A stretch of 33,931 bases of DNA from Terriglobia bacterium (GTDB taxonomy: Bacteria; Acidobacteriota; Terriglobia; Terriglobales; SCQP01): assembly GCA_021323595.1 (NCBI GenBank), contig JAJPKR010000016.1, forward strand, positions 169,286 to 203,216, read 5' to 3'. This document shows positions 33,593 to 33,931 of this stretch, piece by piece. Made by a program: the position numbers and the translations under genes. Position 1 is the stretch's first letter. Every line of letters begins with the position of its first letter. The notes under the pieces are model-generated. The model was not told the DNA's origin, did not search any database, and saw only the letters and a list, made by a program, of their open reading frames with translations.

Positions 33593-33637
33593 TGGCGGGG
33601 ACGACGGGGCTCGAACCCGCGACCTCCGACGTGACAG
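33593..33637 (-). tRNA. 3' fragment of tRNA-Asp (anticodon loop to CCA), probable integration attachment site
   Basis: The minus strand reads CTGTCAC, the tRNA-Asp anticodon loop with GTC, then GTCGG as the 3' anticodon-stem strand, a five-base variable loop, a T arm with TTCGAGC loop, the acceptor strand CGTCCCC, discriminator G and encoded CCA. The expected 5' half is missing: before the loop the sequence is TAGAA, not CCGAC, and no GGGGACG acceptor partner lies upstream. Homology starting exactly at the anticodon loop is the usual footprint of tyrosine-recombinase integration into a tRNA gene. The old chromosome would lie to the left and the element to the right. Confidence 0.8.
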
Positions 33638-33864
33638 TTCTAACTGTAAGTTATCACCTGATGCTACCTTCGGTCACTGACTGACGCTGAACACCGCGAT
33701 TGGCGCGGACTTTAGCGTGTTCTTGCCGCGTGGTGCTAGTAGGTGACAGCAGGCGAAAATAGGCGGGTATTGCCGCTTCCATTTGGACATTCATTTGGAC
33801 ATCGGCCTGCCACGCTTCCACCTGACACTGTAACCTTTCTACCCATTCGCGTTACGCTGGTGTC
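33638..33864. mobile_element. End of a putative integrated element (continues beyond window)
   Basis: Sequence to the right of the tRNA fragment is less GC-rich than the genes to the left and carries a direct repeat ATTTGGACAT at 33781-33790 and 33793-33802, with a 12-base period, which could be an integrase arm-type site. A 55-codon minus-strand frame (33654-33821, GTG start) is open but has no ribosome-binding site, and I do not consider it a gene. No integrase is visible; it would lie further right or at the other end. Confidence 0.45.
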
Positions 33865-33931
33865 ATGCGCGGGGCGTGCAAATGCTGCTGGCTGCCGAGC
33901 GAGGATTTAGCGTGGCTGGAGAGTCTGGCGA
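33865..33931 (+). CDS. Start of an open frame running off the window
   Basis: An ATG at 33865 opens a frame that stays open to the last base, giving 22 residues beginning MRGACKCCWLPSEDLAW. The closely spaced cysteines are reminiscent of the short zinc-binding start of small phage or plasmid proteins, but the fragment is too short to classify. It would be the first gene of the putative integrated element. Confidence 0.3.
   Translation, partial: MRGACKCCWLPSEDLAWLESLA

Noticed and set aside
33593-33665. Complete tRNA gene on the minus strand
   Set aside because: Only the half from the anticodon loop to CCA matches. The 5' acceptor strand, D arm and 5' anticodon-stem strand are missing.
33654-33821. 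55-residue minus-strand frame in the putative element
   Set aside because: GTG start without a ribosome-binding site, no recognisable domain, and it spans the direct repeats.

Overview
The window is a GC-rich (roughly two thirds G+C) stretch of bacterial chromosome with densely packed genes. The cell is Gram-negative: the window has a BamD-type lipoprotein, a LolC/E-type permease with a LolD-type ATPase, and outer-membrane barrel ends finishing in an aromatic residue. ClpC, a pyruvoyl-dependent arginine decarboxylase, a SAM-I riboswitch, a DUF5916-like barrel and apparent selenocysteine use together point to Acidobacteriota. That placement is inference, because no rRNA is present.

Layout. 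1-4534: the end of a barrel protein, a LOG-family protein, a bifunctional Rel enzyme, a small lipoprotein and a cupin. 4531-7964 (minus): a tight operon reading, in transcription order, arginine decarboxylase, small winged-helix-like protein, outer-membrane protein, response regulator with HD-GYP domain, and glycosyltransferase. 8162-9945 (minus): a SAM-I riboswitch with its own terminator, then a threonine-synthase-family enzyme and a MoaD/ThiS-like protein. 10106-14255: NagB, a ketoacyl synthase with an acyl carrier protein, and PolX. 14286-22620: LolC/E and LolD divergently arranged, ClpC, a secreted protein, a VanZ-like protein, BamD and IspF. 22653-31367: a Tat-exported glycosidase-like protein, a TgpA-like transglutaminase, an unknown protein, an intergenic repeat-like stretch and a DUF3857 transglutaminase. 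31613-33566: an AhpD-like protein and an APC permease. 33593-33931: a 3' fragment of a tRNA-Asp gene, read as an attachment site, and the first bases of an integrated element that continues past the window.

Two systems stand out. First, the AhpD-like gene has an in-frame TGA exactly where the second cysteine of the CxxC redox motif belongs. The TGA is followed by a hairpin with the shape and spacing of a bacterial SECIS, so the gene most likely encodes a CxxU selenoprotein. Second, a complete SAM-I riboswitch controls a threonine-synthase-family gene coupled to a ubiquitin-like sulfur carrier ending in Gly-Gly-Ser-Arg. This suggests a protein-thiocarboxylate route to homocysteine, or an unusual SAM control of the threonine/methionine branch point.
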